Shown: positions 1 through 10,710, counted from the first letter of the stretch. The stretch: 64,000 nucleotides of DNA from Anadara kagoshimensis (GCA_021292105.1 CM037862.1:2922501-2986500); one strand, 5' to 3'. Notes: generated by a model not told the origin, from the sequence alone. Numbers and translations: made by a program.

Positions 1-1165
1 TATTTGGATTTACAAGAAATACAATAGAAGCTTCCTTATCATATATACTTAATTAAACGTTTTTTACAATATGAAACTCCTTAACCATCACATTTGTTTT
101 ACAACTGATCAACTAATGACACATATTCAATAATTATACACAATCCTTGATTTAAATAAAAATGAACTAACAAACTACAGACGTCTATATTATCCCAAAA
201 AATAAGAATTATGATATTACTTAATGAAAATTACAATATCAGTATATAAGATACACAAATAATACTGTTATACGCGTTAAAGAGAGAACTGTTATTTTAA
301 CTCAAAAGTGAAATCGAAAGATTTTACAGTCAATTGAAGTATTAGATAAATTTAGTACTTCCTTTATAAGTTAGGTTTGAGATTCTGTGTGCTTTAGAAG
401 GCATTATTTATACTCTACATCAAACGATTCCCACGACTACAAATTCAGTGGGTGTTTTAAATTACATTGGATGCAGATGTAGCTAAACATTTCATTCTAT
501 TCATATTTTGAAAAATAGTTTAATTTTTTTGATTTTGATAGAAAAACATCTTTGGTGTATTTCCTTGTCTATAAAGAAGGCGTCTGGCTAACAAGTAAAC
601 AGACGAATGCCTTGATTGAAATAAAAACCATATGTTATTATTCTCATGTACACCTTAGACATAAATTGTACTGTGCCGTGTTGCTTTCTATATGACCGAA
701 GAGCGACATTGTAAATGTCATTTATACTTTTGCAAAACTAGATTGTTTTAGACATAAGACAGGTATTGCTGGTATATCAAAGAAGTGATTCCTGAAGGAC
801 CTGTTGACTTGTCTCTTTGCCATTACTGGAAGTTTCCGAATTTCGTGAGGCTATAGGCTAAAAAGTATAGGCTAAATTAATGCTTGTAAACCAGGTAAAA
901 CCGAAAAATAGTATTGTAACCACCATTAGACAAGTACTTCCAAAAGTCAATAATAAGTGCGTATTCATGGACCTTATGGAATCGTGGTCCTCCATTTGTA
1001 CTGATATTACCACATCACTGGACATTATCTGGTCATTTAACCAAGTGAACGTCAAAAGCCATGAGTTTTACAATCACTGATTCTAACATGTGTTTGTCTA
1101 GTTTTTTGTTGTTTTTCACAAATATTAGATAGTAATATATCTTAGAAAAGAAATATCGATGAAAA
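1..1165. other. AT-rich sequence without a recognised gene
   Basis: No exon, RNA gene or repeat family is recognised here. The part from about 640 to 1080 is less AT-rich than the rest and is open for about 65 codons on both strands, but neither translation resembles a family I know and neither open stretch is bounded by convincing splice sites. I treat it as non-coding. Confidence 0.4.
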
Positions 1166-1539
1166 AAAAATTATCCTAAGTTCCAGAATCGACTTTGACA
1201 AATAATCGCCATTTATATAAATCAGTCAATAAAAGCTGTACCGCCGCGGAATGATATATTGCTTTACAATATTTTATTTCTATAGAATCCATTAACAATC
1301 TCCAGCAAAATAGGATATACTTAGTCTGATCATGTTTGTATATATATTTTATTGAAAACTGACATTATTGAAATAACCTATTTTGTTTCCTTTTCTGGAA
1401 TGTTTTGGTCGTGCAATACATATTAACACAGTTGGATTATAAAGGGTTTATTTTAAGCTTAATTAACTAAGGTAGATACTATTTCTCATAGTATTTTTAC
1501 CAAATAAGCAAAATGATAATAATAATAATAATAAAATAA

Positions 1540-1690
1540 AAACATTGCTTACCCTTCTGGAGCACCAAGCCTCTCTTTCTTGTGCAAGTTCGAGGTTGTA
1601 ACCTGATTTCCAGTTACAAAGTTTTTAACTTTGCTTTGTGATTGTGATTTTGATATATACCTATATGTTTGTTTTTGTTAAAATAAGCAT
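1540..1690 (+). repeat. R1 dispersed repeat, 3' half
   Basis: Contains the R1 core: GCTTACCCTTCTGGAGCACC, then a CAAAGTTTTTAACTTTGCTT block, a GATTGTGATTTTGA block and the closing TATGTTTGTTTTTG. Only the right half of the family's ~330 bp unit is present. Confidence 0.7.
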
Positions 1691-1744
1691 GGTAGGTATG
1701 CCTCCCCACAATATTTTTTACCAAATAAGCAATTATAGATAAAC

Positions 1745-1900
1745 ATTGGTTGCTTACCCTTCCAAAACACCTGGTCTCACTTAACTGATGGACATTCGCA
1801 TGCCGCATGTTTAACTTAATATACAAGCATTTAAAGTTTTGACTTTGCTCTTAGGATAGTGCTTTGAACATGAATCGGTGTGATTGTGATGATTTCATAT
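1745..1900 (+). repeat. R1 dispersed repeat, diverged tandem partner
   Basis: Starts TGCTTACCCTTCCAAAACAC and follows the R1 order, with AAAGTTTTGACTTTGCT and GAACATGAATCGGT. More diverged than its neighbour. Confidence 0.55.
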
Positions 1901-2017
1901 ACATTATAGAAATGCCGATACACTAAACAATTATTCTAAAACGTCAGAGTCGACTTGAAGAAAGAATTCGTCATTTATATTAATCGGTGCCAATAACAGA
2001 TATAACACTATGTAATG

Positions 2018-2095
2018 GTATACACTGCACTATACTATATATAAACCAACAAATAAATACTTATTTGCCGACAGCCCGCCGTTGTGGATAGACCG
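2018..2095. repeat. 78-bp direct repeat, outer copy (B2)
   Basis: GTATACACTGCACTATACTA ... GTGGATAGACCG. The same 78 bases occur at 2529-2606 without any difference that I can see. This is the outer 3' end of the retroelement on its coding strand. Confidence 0.9.
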
Positions 2096-2345
2096 CGGAT
2101 TTATTAAAAAACAGTAGATATATATAATCTATGTCCTATATGACAATTTCATAAGTGTGCAAAAGTTACAAAAACACACACAAAATGCAAAACACTAATG
2201 CATAAATTAAGTGAACACAACCTGCCTGGATAAAAAACCAGAGATAAACTGCAAATTTAAGCAGAAAAATACTCTGGAAAACCGTGACAGAAAAGAACTA
2301 CTATTATAATGTAGCATTAATAAAAAACCTACATAAAAAACCTAA

Positions 2346-2528
2346 GTTAAGTCTATCCCCGTGAACGGACGGCTAGAAAGTGATATACATGTACCCGACA
2401 ACCAACCACGTGTTCAAAAACACGTACACCCATTGGTTAACAACATAATCACGCCTTATATATACGTATAACCCGTGCCTTAACATACATTATTTTCCCG
2501 CTATTTGATAAAACGCGGGAAAATACAT
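2346..2528. repeat. 183-bp direct repeat, inner copy (A2)
   Basis: GTTAAGTCTATCCCCGTGAA ... GCGGGAAAATACAT, identical to 6476-6658. It includes small palindromes (CACGTGTTCAAAAACACGTA and TTTCCCGCTATTTGATAAAA then CGCGGGAAA) that could form the recombination core or guide replication. Confidence 0.9.
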
Positions 2529-2606
2529 GTATACACTGCACTATACTATATATAAACCAACAAATAAATACTTATTTGCCGACAGCCCGCCGTTGTGGAT
2601 AGACCG
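2529..2606. repeat. 78-bp direct repeat, inner copy (B1)
   Basis: Abuts the inner 183-bp repeat with no gap, giving the junction AAAATACAT/GTATACACTG. That junction is what an end-to-end circle of the element would contain, which fits the circle-based model for split-repeat elements. Confidence 0.9.
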
Positions 2607-2654
2607 ATAGAAAAAACAAAGAACGGGAAAAGCAAAAAATGCAAATGAACTTAT

Positions 2655-3682
2655 CTATAAACCTAAGCTTTGAGAAACTTGTAAACGACTCTCAATAGAA
2701 TCAACTATGTAACCGTCCTTGCTGACGTCACATTTCCACCTCCCATGCCTCTTAAGACATCTTTCGTTAACCCGACGATTTGCCGCGGTAGTAACACCGC
2801 CTGAACGCAGCGAATGTAACCCTAAATCAAGATCTTTTGAAACCAATTTTAACTTGGAAACAATACATTCCCTCGTTCTTGTATAACTGAGCTTTTTATC
2901 TTTATAAATTAATTTACTAACTCCCCCTGACCTAAAAATTGGCCTGAATAAAAATTGATTAGATCCAGGACTAAAACCTGCCAAAGAAACATACCTAATA
3001 TACATAGCATAAGGACATGCACATGTCATACCCTTAGAAATAAGTACCTGGTTGCCTTGTCTATACTGATCAGTCTTGCTTTTTCGAATGTATAAAACCA
3101 AGTAACTGTCTTTAACTTCAACATCACTGTAAGTAAGTGAACTAAGTTCATCAAATCTCAAAAAACCTGAATATCCAATCAAAATCATAGTTAAATCCCT
3201 TACGTTCAATAAGTCATCTGAATCAATAAACATTTCACAAAGCTCTATTAGAATGTCTGAAGTCACAGGGTCCTTCCGTGATCTTTTAGTCCCAGTTACA
3301 CGTTTACTGGCCTCCACTAATGAAGTGACGTAAGAGTTCTTTGTAGGGTCCGATAAACCATTCAGCTCGTGCGCCCACTTTATACCGTACACTATAGTGT
3401 TAATAACATGAGTACTTGATCCTTGATCTAAAATGTGTGTTAAATAGAGCTCTACATGAATAGGTTGAGCAGGTAATGAACATGTCCGTGCTTTGAAATA
3501 AACAGTTCCCATCTTTTAAACGCATAGAAATAATATTTGTTGGTGTTGTCACTTTTGCTTGCCAATAACAGTTTACACATTTGCGGACACAAACTATATA
3601 AACTACTGTTTTTATCTACACCGCTATCCAAAACTTTCTGGCTAACATGTTTATCGAGTTTCAGTCCTGTAAAAACAAACAA
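2655..3682 (-). mobile_element. Tyrosine recombinase region of the DIRS-type element
   Basis: Encodes tyrosine-recombinase (phage-integrase fold) sequence: a core-binding N-terminal part, a GFLRFDEL block carrying the first catalytic arginine, an HSLRSGGVTTAAN block with the H-x-x-R pair, and a GRWKCDVSKDGYI block with the presumed catalytic tyrosine. It lies downstream of the RNase H region on the same strand, as in DIRS, Ngaro and PAT elements. It replaces the DDE integrase of LTR elements and would join a circular DNA copy to the target. Confidence 0.85.
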
Positions 3683-4171
3683 ATAAAGTATATTAGAATT
3701 TTATTCTAAAAGCAACTAAATTGAATTTCTGCTTTCTTGTTCCGAAAACACCATTTCGGCCTTTACCTCTGTATGTTAAATCATAACCACTGAAATATAC
3801 ATGATTAATTACAAAATCTTTGAATTCTTTGTCAGATTTTGATACAAATGACCAATATGGAGCAGATTTCCACACAGGTACAACCAATGTACCCTCTGCA
3901 TTGTCAATATTTAGTTTATTGATAGCATGCAATGCTAAACTAGGCGGAGGAACTAACCAATTGTTATGTTTTGACCAACATTGTTTGAATGCATCGACCC
4001 CTGAAGTACCTTTGCACCAAAATCTAGAGTTAAACTTGTTGCATTTTGCATTATAGCTACAAGCAAATCTGTCACGTGTATGAGGACCCCATAGTGAATC
4101 CAGATATTCAAATATGCGATTGTTAATCTCCCAGTCATTACAATCACCAATTCTACTAAGGATATCTGCCT

Positions 4172-6475
4172 TTACATTTGATTCTCTGGGAATCCATTCA
4201 ACATGTAATTTATATTATTAGAGGATACTAAATCGTGTATATTCATAACAATATCATGAATATATGGTTTTCTACTACCAACTTGAATAACACGTGACAC
4301 ATTCTTATTGTCATTAAACACTTTAACCCGTTTGTTAACCAACAGATCAACTGAGTTTCTTAAAACTCTGTTAACAGCTTCAAGTTCTCTCCAGGTAGAA
4401 CTATGTGTACGCTCACTGGCACCCCACGTGCCGACTAGTTCAAACCTAGAACTGGTCCCAGGTTCTTCCTCTGAACCTACAGTCAAATGACCACCAAACC
4501 CAGTGTCTGAAGCATCAGTGAACACCTGTATATCACTTTCATCAGAAAATGTCAAATGACAAAAATCTGAACCGATATCATTCATTTGATCTATATTAGA
4601 TAACCAAAATTTCAATTCCTTTACAGCTTTCTCTGACAACATTACCTTAGCATTCCAGCTAGCTTTGTACATAATACAATCGTAAAGATACCTTGATCTA
4701 AGAGAAACTTCATCTCCAAATACCGCTTTGTTGGAAATAATTTGACCAACTACAGAAGCTAATGACTTCACTTTAAACATTACCTGCCCGTTGTCATAAT
4801 AAGTTATCAAGCTTTGAATAGAATTTCTCAACTTTTCAATACGATTCTCTGAAACTCTAAGCTTACCCTCTATCATATTCCATTGAAAGCCTAACCATGT
4901 CAGAACCTGAACTGGAACCCAGTTACACTTCTCGTGTGCTATAACAAAACCAAACTTTTCAAGATCATTTTGTATTGCAATACTTAAATCATAGGTTTGT
5001 AAAAAACTTTCTGACCCGCCAAAACCATCATCTAAATACATGATGACCTTCTTACCTTCTGATCTCCAATATTTAACCATTTCTCTCACTACTTTAGTGA
5101 AGATATACCCGGCAGTTGAAATTCCAAATGGTAAAACTTTATAAACATAAAACTTACTATCCCACTGAAAACCAAGATATGTTCGGTCTTGTGGGAAAAT
5201 CTCTATATGGTGATAAGCACTCTTTAAATCGAACGAAAATACGTAATCACCTCTGCTAAACATGTCTCGGGCTGTACTTGCATCTTCATATTTGTGTCTA
5301 AATTTGAATAGATGTGGATTTATATGTCTTGCATCCAATACTAACCTTGGCTTATTTTGCTTTCCGAAAGCAACAGTAAGTGGATTGACCACAAACGGCA
5401 TTTCTGTTACCTGTTCTATGCAACCTTTATCTAGCAAACTTTGAATTTCACGAGATACAAATTCAGTATTTAACAAAGCTGATCTATTGTTTCTTAAATG
5501 CACTTTGTCTGGCAAAGTAAATAATGGTAATTTGTAACCTTTTTCAATAACATCAACTACCTGTTCATTAGCGCCAACCTCTTTCCAAAATGCTATTTTA
5601 GATCTTAACTTGCCGTATGGAGAGGTACTACGGGCATGTAACTCAACCGGATCAATACATGCACGATCCATGTTAATACATGCGTGACCTGAAATAACCC
5701 AGTGCGAATCATTTACACAAGGGGGTTGTATCAAAACATCTTTATGTCCCATGTCCAAATCTATCATGCAGACCCCCCTTCTTAAAAAAGGTAATGAAAT
5801 TGCACTTATCTTAATACTACTTTCTTTCATCTCCACTACACAGTCTTTTCTCCAGTGGCCCGCAATTCCACACTTGAAACATTTCCCAGATCTTTGTGTA
5901 GAAGTTGTGGATTGTGCTGAACCCAGCTGTGTCGTTGCTGACTGTCGTAGTTTTCTCTTTCTATCCATGGTTTGATCTCGAAGCTTCTTTTCCGCTCTGT
6001 CCTGTGCTTTTCTTATTTTCTTTTCGTCATCCGAGTTTTCGGCTAAAGGATTGCTTGAATACTCCTCTGCCGCCTTCCACCCAGCTTTAGATGAATCTGC
6101 GAGTTTAATCAGTTTTTGGTGTGTTTTAATTAATTCCATACCCTCAAGGATTTTCGTTTTTGCCTCGGTTGCTTTCTCCGTGGTAAGTCCGTCTAAACAG
6201 TCTGACGCTTCGTGTAATTTAACAAAAACTTTATTATTGTGCTTGTGCTGCTCCTCATTGCCACGTTTTTTAAACTTATAGTCACTTGACAATGTTTGGT
6301 CAATTCTCGCCAACTGCATTTCGTTTATGGTCTTCTGAGATGCCTGGATATTACGCTGAAAGTTATCTAATCTAGCATCTAGCATGGTGGTCAAACTATT
6401 AAGCAAATCAGACTGTGAATTTCTAACTGCGTTATGTATTTCTGACTGTATCTCGAGTCTACGTTGCTCATCCAT
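4172..6475 (-). mobile_element. Gag-like, reverse transcriptase and RNase H region of the DIRS-type element
   Basis: Long open region starting with ATG just inside the outer 183-bp repeat. The N-terminal ~200 residues are charged and coiled-coil-like, then a CCHC zinc knuckle (CFKCGIAGHWRKDC) as in gag nucleocapsids. A reverse transcriptase follows, with the LVLDARHIN and FSFDLKSAYHHI blocks and the catalytic YLDD box. The last ~120 residues carry an RNase H domain (VFTDASDTGFGG, STWRELEAV, NDNKNVSRVI). This domain order is that of DIRS-order elements. It is a fossil part; the whole element is broken. Confidence 0.9.
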
Positions 6476-6658
6476 GTTAAGTCTATCCCCGTGAACGGAC
6501 GGCTAGAAAGTGATATACATGTACCCGACAACCAACCACGTGTTCAAAAACACGTACACCCATTGGTTAACAACATAATCACGCCTTATATATACGTATA
6601 ACCCGTGCCTTAACATACATTATTTTCCCGCTATTTGATAAAACGCGGGAAAATACAT
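6476..6658. repeat. 183-bp direct repeat, outer copy (A1)
   Basis: Outer 5' end of the retroelement on its coding strand, directly upstream of the gag-like start codon. It probably carries the promoter. Identical to 2346-2528. Confidence 0.9.
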
Positions 6659-7260
6659 TAATTATCGCTATATAATATACACACGTTTATATAGAATCCA
6701 TTTACAATCATCAGCAAAATTGGATATACTTACACTAAGACGATGGACTGACCATGTCTGTATATGTATTTTATTGGACACTTACAATGATTAAAAATAA
6801 TTTAGTTTTTCCATTTCGGGAATATTTTTGCCTCAATGCGTATTGACCAAGTCTGATTAACTAGTTACAAACTGAGCTAGAATAACTGTTGTAGATACTT
6901 TTCACAATATATATTAATCAAATACAATTAAAGAAGAAACATTCGCTACACACATGGTCGGTGTAGCTAGCTAAACATGATATGCTTACCCTTCCGGAGT
7001 TCGAGCCCTCACTTGTCTGGTAGAAGTTCACATATTGAACTTAATTTGCCAGTTTTCAAAGTTTTTACTTTGCTTTGAGATTGTGATTTGGACATGGATT
7101 GGTATTATGTTTATGACTTTTTGAATTTTGATTTGAACATAGATCGGTATTATATGTTTTCATATCGTTAAGATCGACAAAGAAGAATGTTTTACATATC
7201 TTGAAAGGTAATAGAATTTTGAAGGTGTAAGCTGAATTTTTAGAGTAAATGCACTCTTGA
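6659..7260 (+). repeat. Continuation of the second ~770-bp copy, ending in an R1 repeat
   Basis: From about 6690 the sequence follows 1285-1560 (TATAGAATCCATTTACAATC, CAGCAAAATTGGATATACTT, GTAGATACTTTTCACAA). From about 6950 it is an R1 repeat: GGTGTAGCTAGCTAAACATG, GCTTACCCTTCCGGAG, CAAAGTTTTTACTTTGCTTT, GGACATGGATTGGTA. Confidence 0.6.
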
Positions 7261-7650
7261 TTTTTTGGCAAATTACAAAAAGTAAAACACTTCCACGACT
7301 ACACATTCTAAATTTATCAATCTATAAATGATAAATGCTATCAATATTGCTATTAACCTTTTAAAAAGGTATTTTGCGTTAAAATGGTTCGGATGAAGTA
7401 CTCATGCGACCCTAAAATGATTATCTAAGTGGCTATAAAGTATGCCTACGGTGATATGATTCTACAAGGCATGTTTAACATGTGATACGCTATCTCTTCT
7501 AAGTTGGTGGTATGGTGATTGTTACATATAACAGAAATGTCAAAGGTAGTCTATAAAGGATATTTCTCCAACTGTGCACACCCCGACATGTCTGTGAAGT
7601 GAGATAGGTAAATCGTTCTAAGTTATGTGTACACGCTACAGCATAAAGTG
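7260..7650. other. No gene seen
   Basis: AT-rich sequence. I see no exon-like open frame, repeat family or RNA gene in it. Confidence 0.4.
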
Positions 7651-7652
7651 CA

Positions 7653-7994
7653 TAACTGTAGAAACCTTAACACTAAGCTAAATAATCGTCAGCTCGGCTT
7701 CGACTCTTTTTAAGCGCTTTTCAGTATCTCTGCTACAATTTGTCGGTCACTAGCTATCCATATATCGACTACAGTCAAACCTGTCTATAAAGGCCACCCA
7801 AGGGAACCAGTAAAAGTGGCCCTTATGGGCAGGTGGCCTTTATAAACAGGTTCAAAGAGCAATTGGGATACCATTCTATTAGCCTTTATAAGCAGGTGAC
7901 CTTTATATAGAGATGGCAGGTTGGACTACTTGGCAATCGAGCTTTGATTTCTTTTCGTTAGTCAAGTGTTAAACTTTCGACAGATCTGTACCGT
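7653..7994. mobile_element. T1 inverted-repeat (MITE-like) element interrupted by a T2 element
   Basis: The left end (ACTGTAGAAACCTTAACACT) is degenerate. The right end (GTTAAACTTTCGACAGATCT) is the T1 terminal repeat in reverse. The middle has the family's CACTAGCTATCCATATATC block. A T2 copy (7772-7926) is inserted and splits ATATATCGAC from CTTGGCAATCGAG, which are contiguous in other T1 copies apart from the TA target. Confidence 0.65.
7772..7926. mobile_element. T2 inverted-repeat element nested in T1
   Basis: Begins CAGTCAAACCTGTCTATAAA and ends with the imperfect reverse complement (GGCAGGTTGGACTA). Both sides carry TA, the target of Tc1/mariner and pogo-type elements. The two arms carry several copies of GGCCTTTATA and AGGTGGCC in opposite orientation. 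It has no coding capacity. Confidence 0.75.
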
Positions 7995-8015
7995 ATTTCT
8001 TTATCATATTATATT

Positions 8016-8142
8016 ATTAACCAGGTATTTTCATATTGGCCCAGTTATTTGGCCTCGGTGTGTCATATTGACCCGAGGCCTTCGGGGCAATATAACACAC
8101 CGAGGCCAAATAACTGGGACAATATGAAAATACCTAGTTAAT
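8016..8142. repeat. 127-bp near-perfect palindrome with GC-rich tip
   Basis: Arms of about 58 bases (ATTAACCAGGTATTTTCATA ... and its reverse complement ending ATACCTAGTTAAT) differ at only a few positions. The tip is GAGGCCTTCGG. The arm includes CATATTGGCCCAGTT, which recurs three times at 8644-8700. It is the downstream end of the minus-strand cassette described in the findings. Confidence 0.85.
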
Positions 8143-8155
8143 GATAATTTTACTA

Positions 8156-8300
8156 AATAACATTTCATACTCTCAATTTAAATTTATCTGCATCGTCGAC
8201 TGTTACATCAACAAATCTATTATTTTGTGGCAAGTGTTGATTGGTATCGCTCTCGATATCCAAGAGAATGTTTTCCAAGTCAGAATCTTCAATTTTTGTC
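8156..8300 (-). CDS. Short open frame inside the palindrome cassette, function unknown
   Basis: On the minus strand an ATG near 8300 (MMTKIEDSDLENILLDIE...) opens about 46 codons of acidic sequence ending VDDADKFKLRV. A GTATGA at the end could be a splice donor instead of the stop. It lies between CRE-like and repeated-motif sequence upstream and the palindrome downstream. The acidic short first exon is reminiscent of N-termini of Crypton-type recombinase genes, but no diagnostic residue is present, so this is only a suggestion. The plus strand is also open for 99 codons here but lacks protein-like composition. Confidence 0.3.
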
Positions 8301-8618
8301 ATCATAGCGAGTTAGGTCGTGCGATAAAACCTCAATCATGCCTTTCCAGGGACAAACATGTTTGTCTGACATTCACTGCACCACGTTGTTGTCGTCCGAT
8401 TGTTTGTAAACATACGGGAGACGATCGAATGAAAATGTGAATCTTTTTGTATATTTTGTGGAATACTTTTATTGATAATATTTTTTTATCGAACAAAAAC
8501 AACTTTTCCATATAAAATAATCATATTTTGTAATCAGAAAAAAAGTTTTAATTTGCACTTACCCCTATTGGATTTTCAGAAGCGCTATGTGGTCAGCCTT
8601 TTTGATTTTTTAATGAAA

Positions 8619-8626
8619 TGACGTCA
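8619..8626. promoter_or_regulatory. Consensus CRE (TGACGTCA)
   Basis: Perfect palindromic cAMP-response element, 10 bases from GCACGCG (8635-8641). Both lie upstream of the short minus-strand ORF and next to the three CATATTGG motifs, so they may form the promoter of the cassette. Confidence 0.45.
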
Positions 8627-8643
8627 GAATATTTGCACGCGCC

Positions 8644-8700
8644 CATATTGGCTCAGTTTTTTTTCATATTGGCTCAGTTTTTCATATTGGCCCAGTTTTG
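8644..8700. repeat. Three tandem copies of CATATTGGCYCAGTTTT
   Basis: Copies begin at 8644, 8665 and 8683. The motif is also in both arms of the palindrome at 8016-8142, about 500 bp away. Confidence 0.8.
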
Positions 8701-9080
8701 TGAATTTATTGGCGAGACAGATTATTATGTATTGTATCAATAACACATGTTGTTAATAATAATATATAATATATTGTCGCCAGTTATTGACTGTAATTCA
8801 TGAAATTTGTGTTGAAATATCGGTAATGCCTTAGAAAAGCTAAGATTCTGATATATGACGTAGTCTTAAAATTATCACACATTCTTTACAATGGGCTGTC
8901 ATTTACATTTTTCCAACATGCGTCACGGGTTTTCAATGTTTCCTTGTGTCTTATGCATTTTTCAAGACTTATCATTTATAAAGCTTTCAGATATATTCAG
9001 TACGAATGCTAAATTTCTTAAATATATGTTCATTTTAATACTGTGGCCCTTAAATATTAAACAGATGTTTTTTTGAAAAC
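8700..9080. other. No gene seen
   Basis: AT-rich. A 61-codon open stretch on the plus strand (from 8891) has no recognisable features and I do not call it. Confidence 0.4.
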
Positions 9081-9084
9081 ATAA

Positions 9085-9305
9085 ACATACCGGTTAATGT
9101 CCAAATCACAATCCAAAAATGCAGTAAAAGTTTCGAAATCTGGTATATTACGTTAAATACTCGAACGTCCACCACGGAAAATATGATATGTGCTCCGGAA
9201 GGGTAACGCCTTTTGTTTCAGATAACTACATCCGCCACGTGTGTAATCAAAATTGACAGTTAAATGAACATGGAACTGTGGGGCGTCAAATATGTCAAAC
9301 CAATG
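9085..9305 (-). repeat. R1 dispersed repeat, minus orientation
   Basis: Shows the reverse complement of the R1 order: AATGTCCAAATCACAATCCA, AAAAGTTTCGAAA, GTGCTCCGGAAGGGTAACGC, ACATCCGCCACGTGTGTAAT, and TGGGGCGTCAAATATGTC. Confidence 0.7.
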
Positions 9306-9990
9306 TTTTAACAATTTGACAATGCTAGTTTGATCTCTTTGGAAAGCCAAATGTTTACTGCTTTAACCTTTATGAAGGTCAATAACTGATCATTTGTAGT
9401 GCGTAATTCCATAAGTATAAATGAACTCGATTCCAAAAACGTTATATTCACATCCATATAAATATGGCCGATGAACTAGACTAGGAACTAAAGGATGTTG
9501 ACTTTATCCGGGTTTTTATTACTAAGCTATAGATTGACGTCATATGTTTATCCCCATATTCCATTATATATACTTTATTTTCTAATACTTTAAAGAATAT
9601 AACATACTAATTAACTATATACCTATCTGATGGATGTTAATACTTTTGACCGTGGTGCTTTTCATATTACAGCCTGTTTACAGCGTTATAGGTCAATTGG
9701 TAAAAGGTTATTGTTTGGTGTGACTCGGGTTGCTTTCAAGTTACAAATACCATTTTCTTAAAGTGTATCATTACATGCATTTACAAATTATGTATGATGG
9801 TATGTTTTACTAGTATATGGAAACAAATAAATTTTTCTGCTGATCGTTTGGTAACAGATAGTGACTTGTTTAAAGAGAACGTATGCTCTTCATTGAAGAC
9901 TTTGTTACGACTAATTTTAATCTCTAATTAAACCATAAGTAATTCTGTGTCAGAAGTAATTCTTGTTTTACGAAATTAGTTTCCTATTTT
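9305..9990. other. No gene seen
   Basis: AT-rich, no exon or repeat family recognised. Confidence 0.4.
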
Positions 9991-9994
9991 TTAT

Positions 9995-10115
9995 TACCAT
10001 TCCGGAGCACCAAGCCTTACTTCCCTTGGAGAGTTCACGTCTTTTATTTAACTAGCAAGTTTTAAAAGTTTTTACTCTTCTTTTGGTATTGTGATTTAAT
10101 ATGAATCCATATGTT
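9995..10115 (+). repeat. R1 dispersed repeat, short right-hand fragment
   Basis: TTACCATTCCGGAGCACCAA, GGAGAGTTCACGTC and AAAAGTTTTTACTCTTCTTT follow the R1 order. Confidence 0.6.
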
Positions 10116-10710
10116 ATTGGCTGAGTACAAGTGATCGTGAACGGACTGTGTACTATGAAAAGGCAATTAAACGTGTTTTATGACCAACGTAAGTAGGAAC
10201 ATAAGCTTATAGAGGGTATTTCATCCTGTATGGACAACAACCACTAATTATATAATAAAACTATTTCATTTTTTCAGATGGGACAAAGTTAGCCGTAACA
10301 ATCATTATTTGGTATTTGAAGAATATTTGTTTATTTTAATAGGTCCATTTCCTCTTTACTGATCCGTTGTTATGATTCTATTGTGAGGTTTATTTGAGAA
10401 CATCATTGAAAAATTTAATGACCCTACCATTAAAAGTGAAACTATTACTTTTATATGTGTTGATCAAATAGTATGGTTTTATACAGCAGTATATGTTTTT
10501 CATGTCTGACATCTTTAAAAGATCAGAAACACTTGATATGGCTTGTTAGATTATTCAATACAAACAAAACATAAATATATCTTTCAGAATACAAAATACT
10601 CGAGCGGTTTTCGTGCACCTGTTTTAATCTGTTATGCATAGATTGGTACGTCTTTTTTATTTGTTTTCTTATAAGAAACGGATTATATAATCTGAAATTA
10701 CAACAATAAT
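10115..10710. other. No gene seen
   Basis: A TTTTTTCAG acceptor-like site at about 10277 precedes a 19-codon open stretch. This is within chance for AT-rich DNA. Confidence 0.35.

Larger units (their letters stand above)
1170..1930. repeat. First copy of an old ~770-bp tandem duplication
   Basis: The stretch beginning CAGAATCGACTTTGACAAAT (about 1190) recurs in diverged form from about 1945 (GTCAGAGTCGACTTGAAGAA). After the retrotransposon at 2018-6658 the match continues at 6690: TATAGAATCCATTAACAATC here against TATAGAATCCATTTACAATC there, both followed by CAGCAAAA and GGATATACTTA. This copy also holds two R1 repeats in tandem (about 1545-1690 and 1745-1900), each introduced by TTTTTACCAAATAAGCAA, so a smaller duplication of about 220 bp is nested in it. 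Confidence 0.55.
2018..6658 (-). mobile_element. DIRS/Ngaro/PAT-type tyrosine-recombinase retrotransposon with split direct repeats
   Basis: The coding strand is minus. Read that way the order is: a 183-bp repeat (6658-6476), a gag-like and reverse transcriptase/RNase H region, a tyrosine recombinase region, a 78-bp repeat (2606-2529) joined directly to a second 183-bp repeat (2528-2346), a 250-bp spacer, and a second 78-bp repeat (2095-2018). This A1-ORFs-B1A2-B2 layout is the known signature of the Ngaro and PAT branches of the DIRS order, which integrate through a circle by tyrosine recombinase and leave no target duplication; none is seen. Both repeat pairs appear identical, so the insertion is recent. 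The coding part is broken, with about three breaks. No DIRS-type methyltransferase was recognised. It is inserted in the second copy of an old ~770-bp duplication. Confidence 0.9.

Noticed and set aside
5262-6281. Plus-strand open frames of 60-76 codons
   Set aside because: Antisense shadows of the retroelement's coding region.
8141-8440. 99-codon open frame on the plus strand
   Set aside because: It starts in the palindrome arm and its composition is less protein-like than the minus-strand frame. The cassette order also favours the minus strand.
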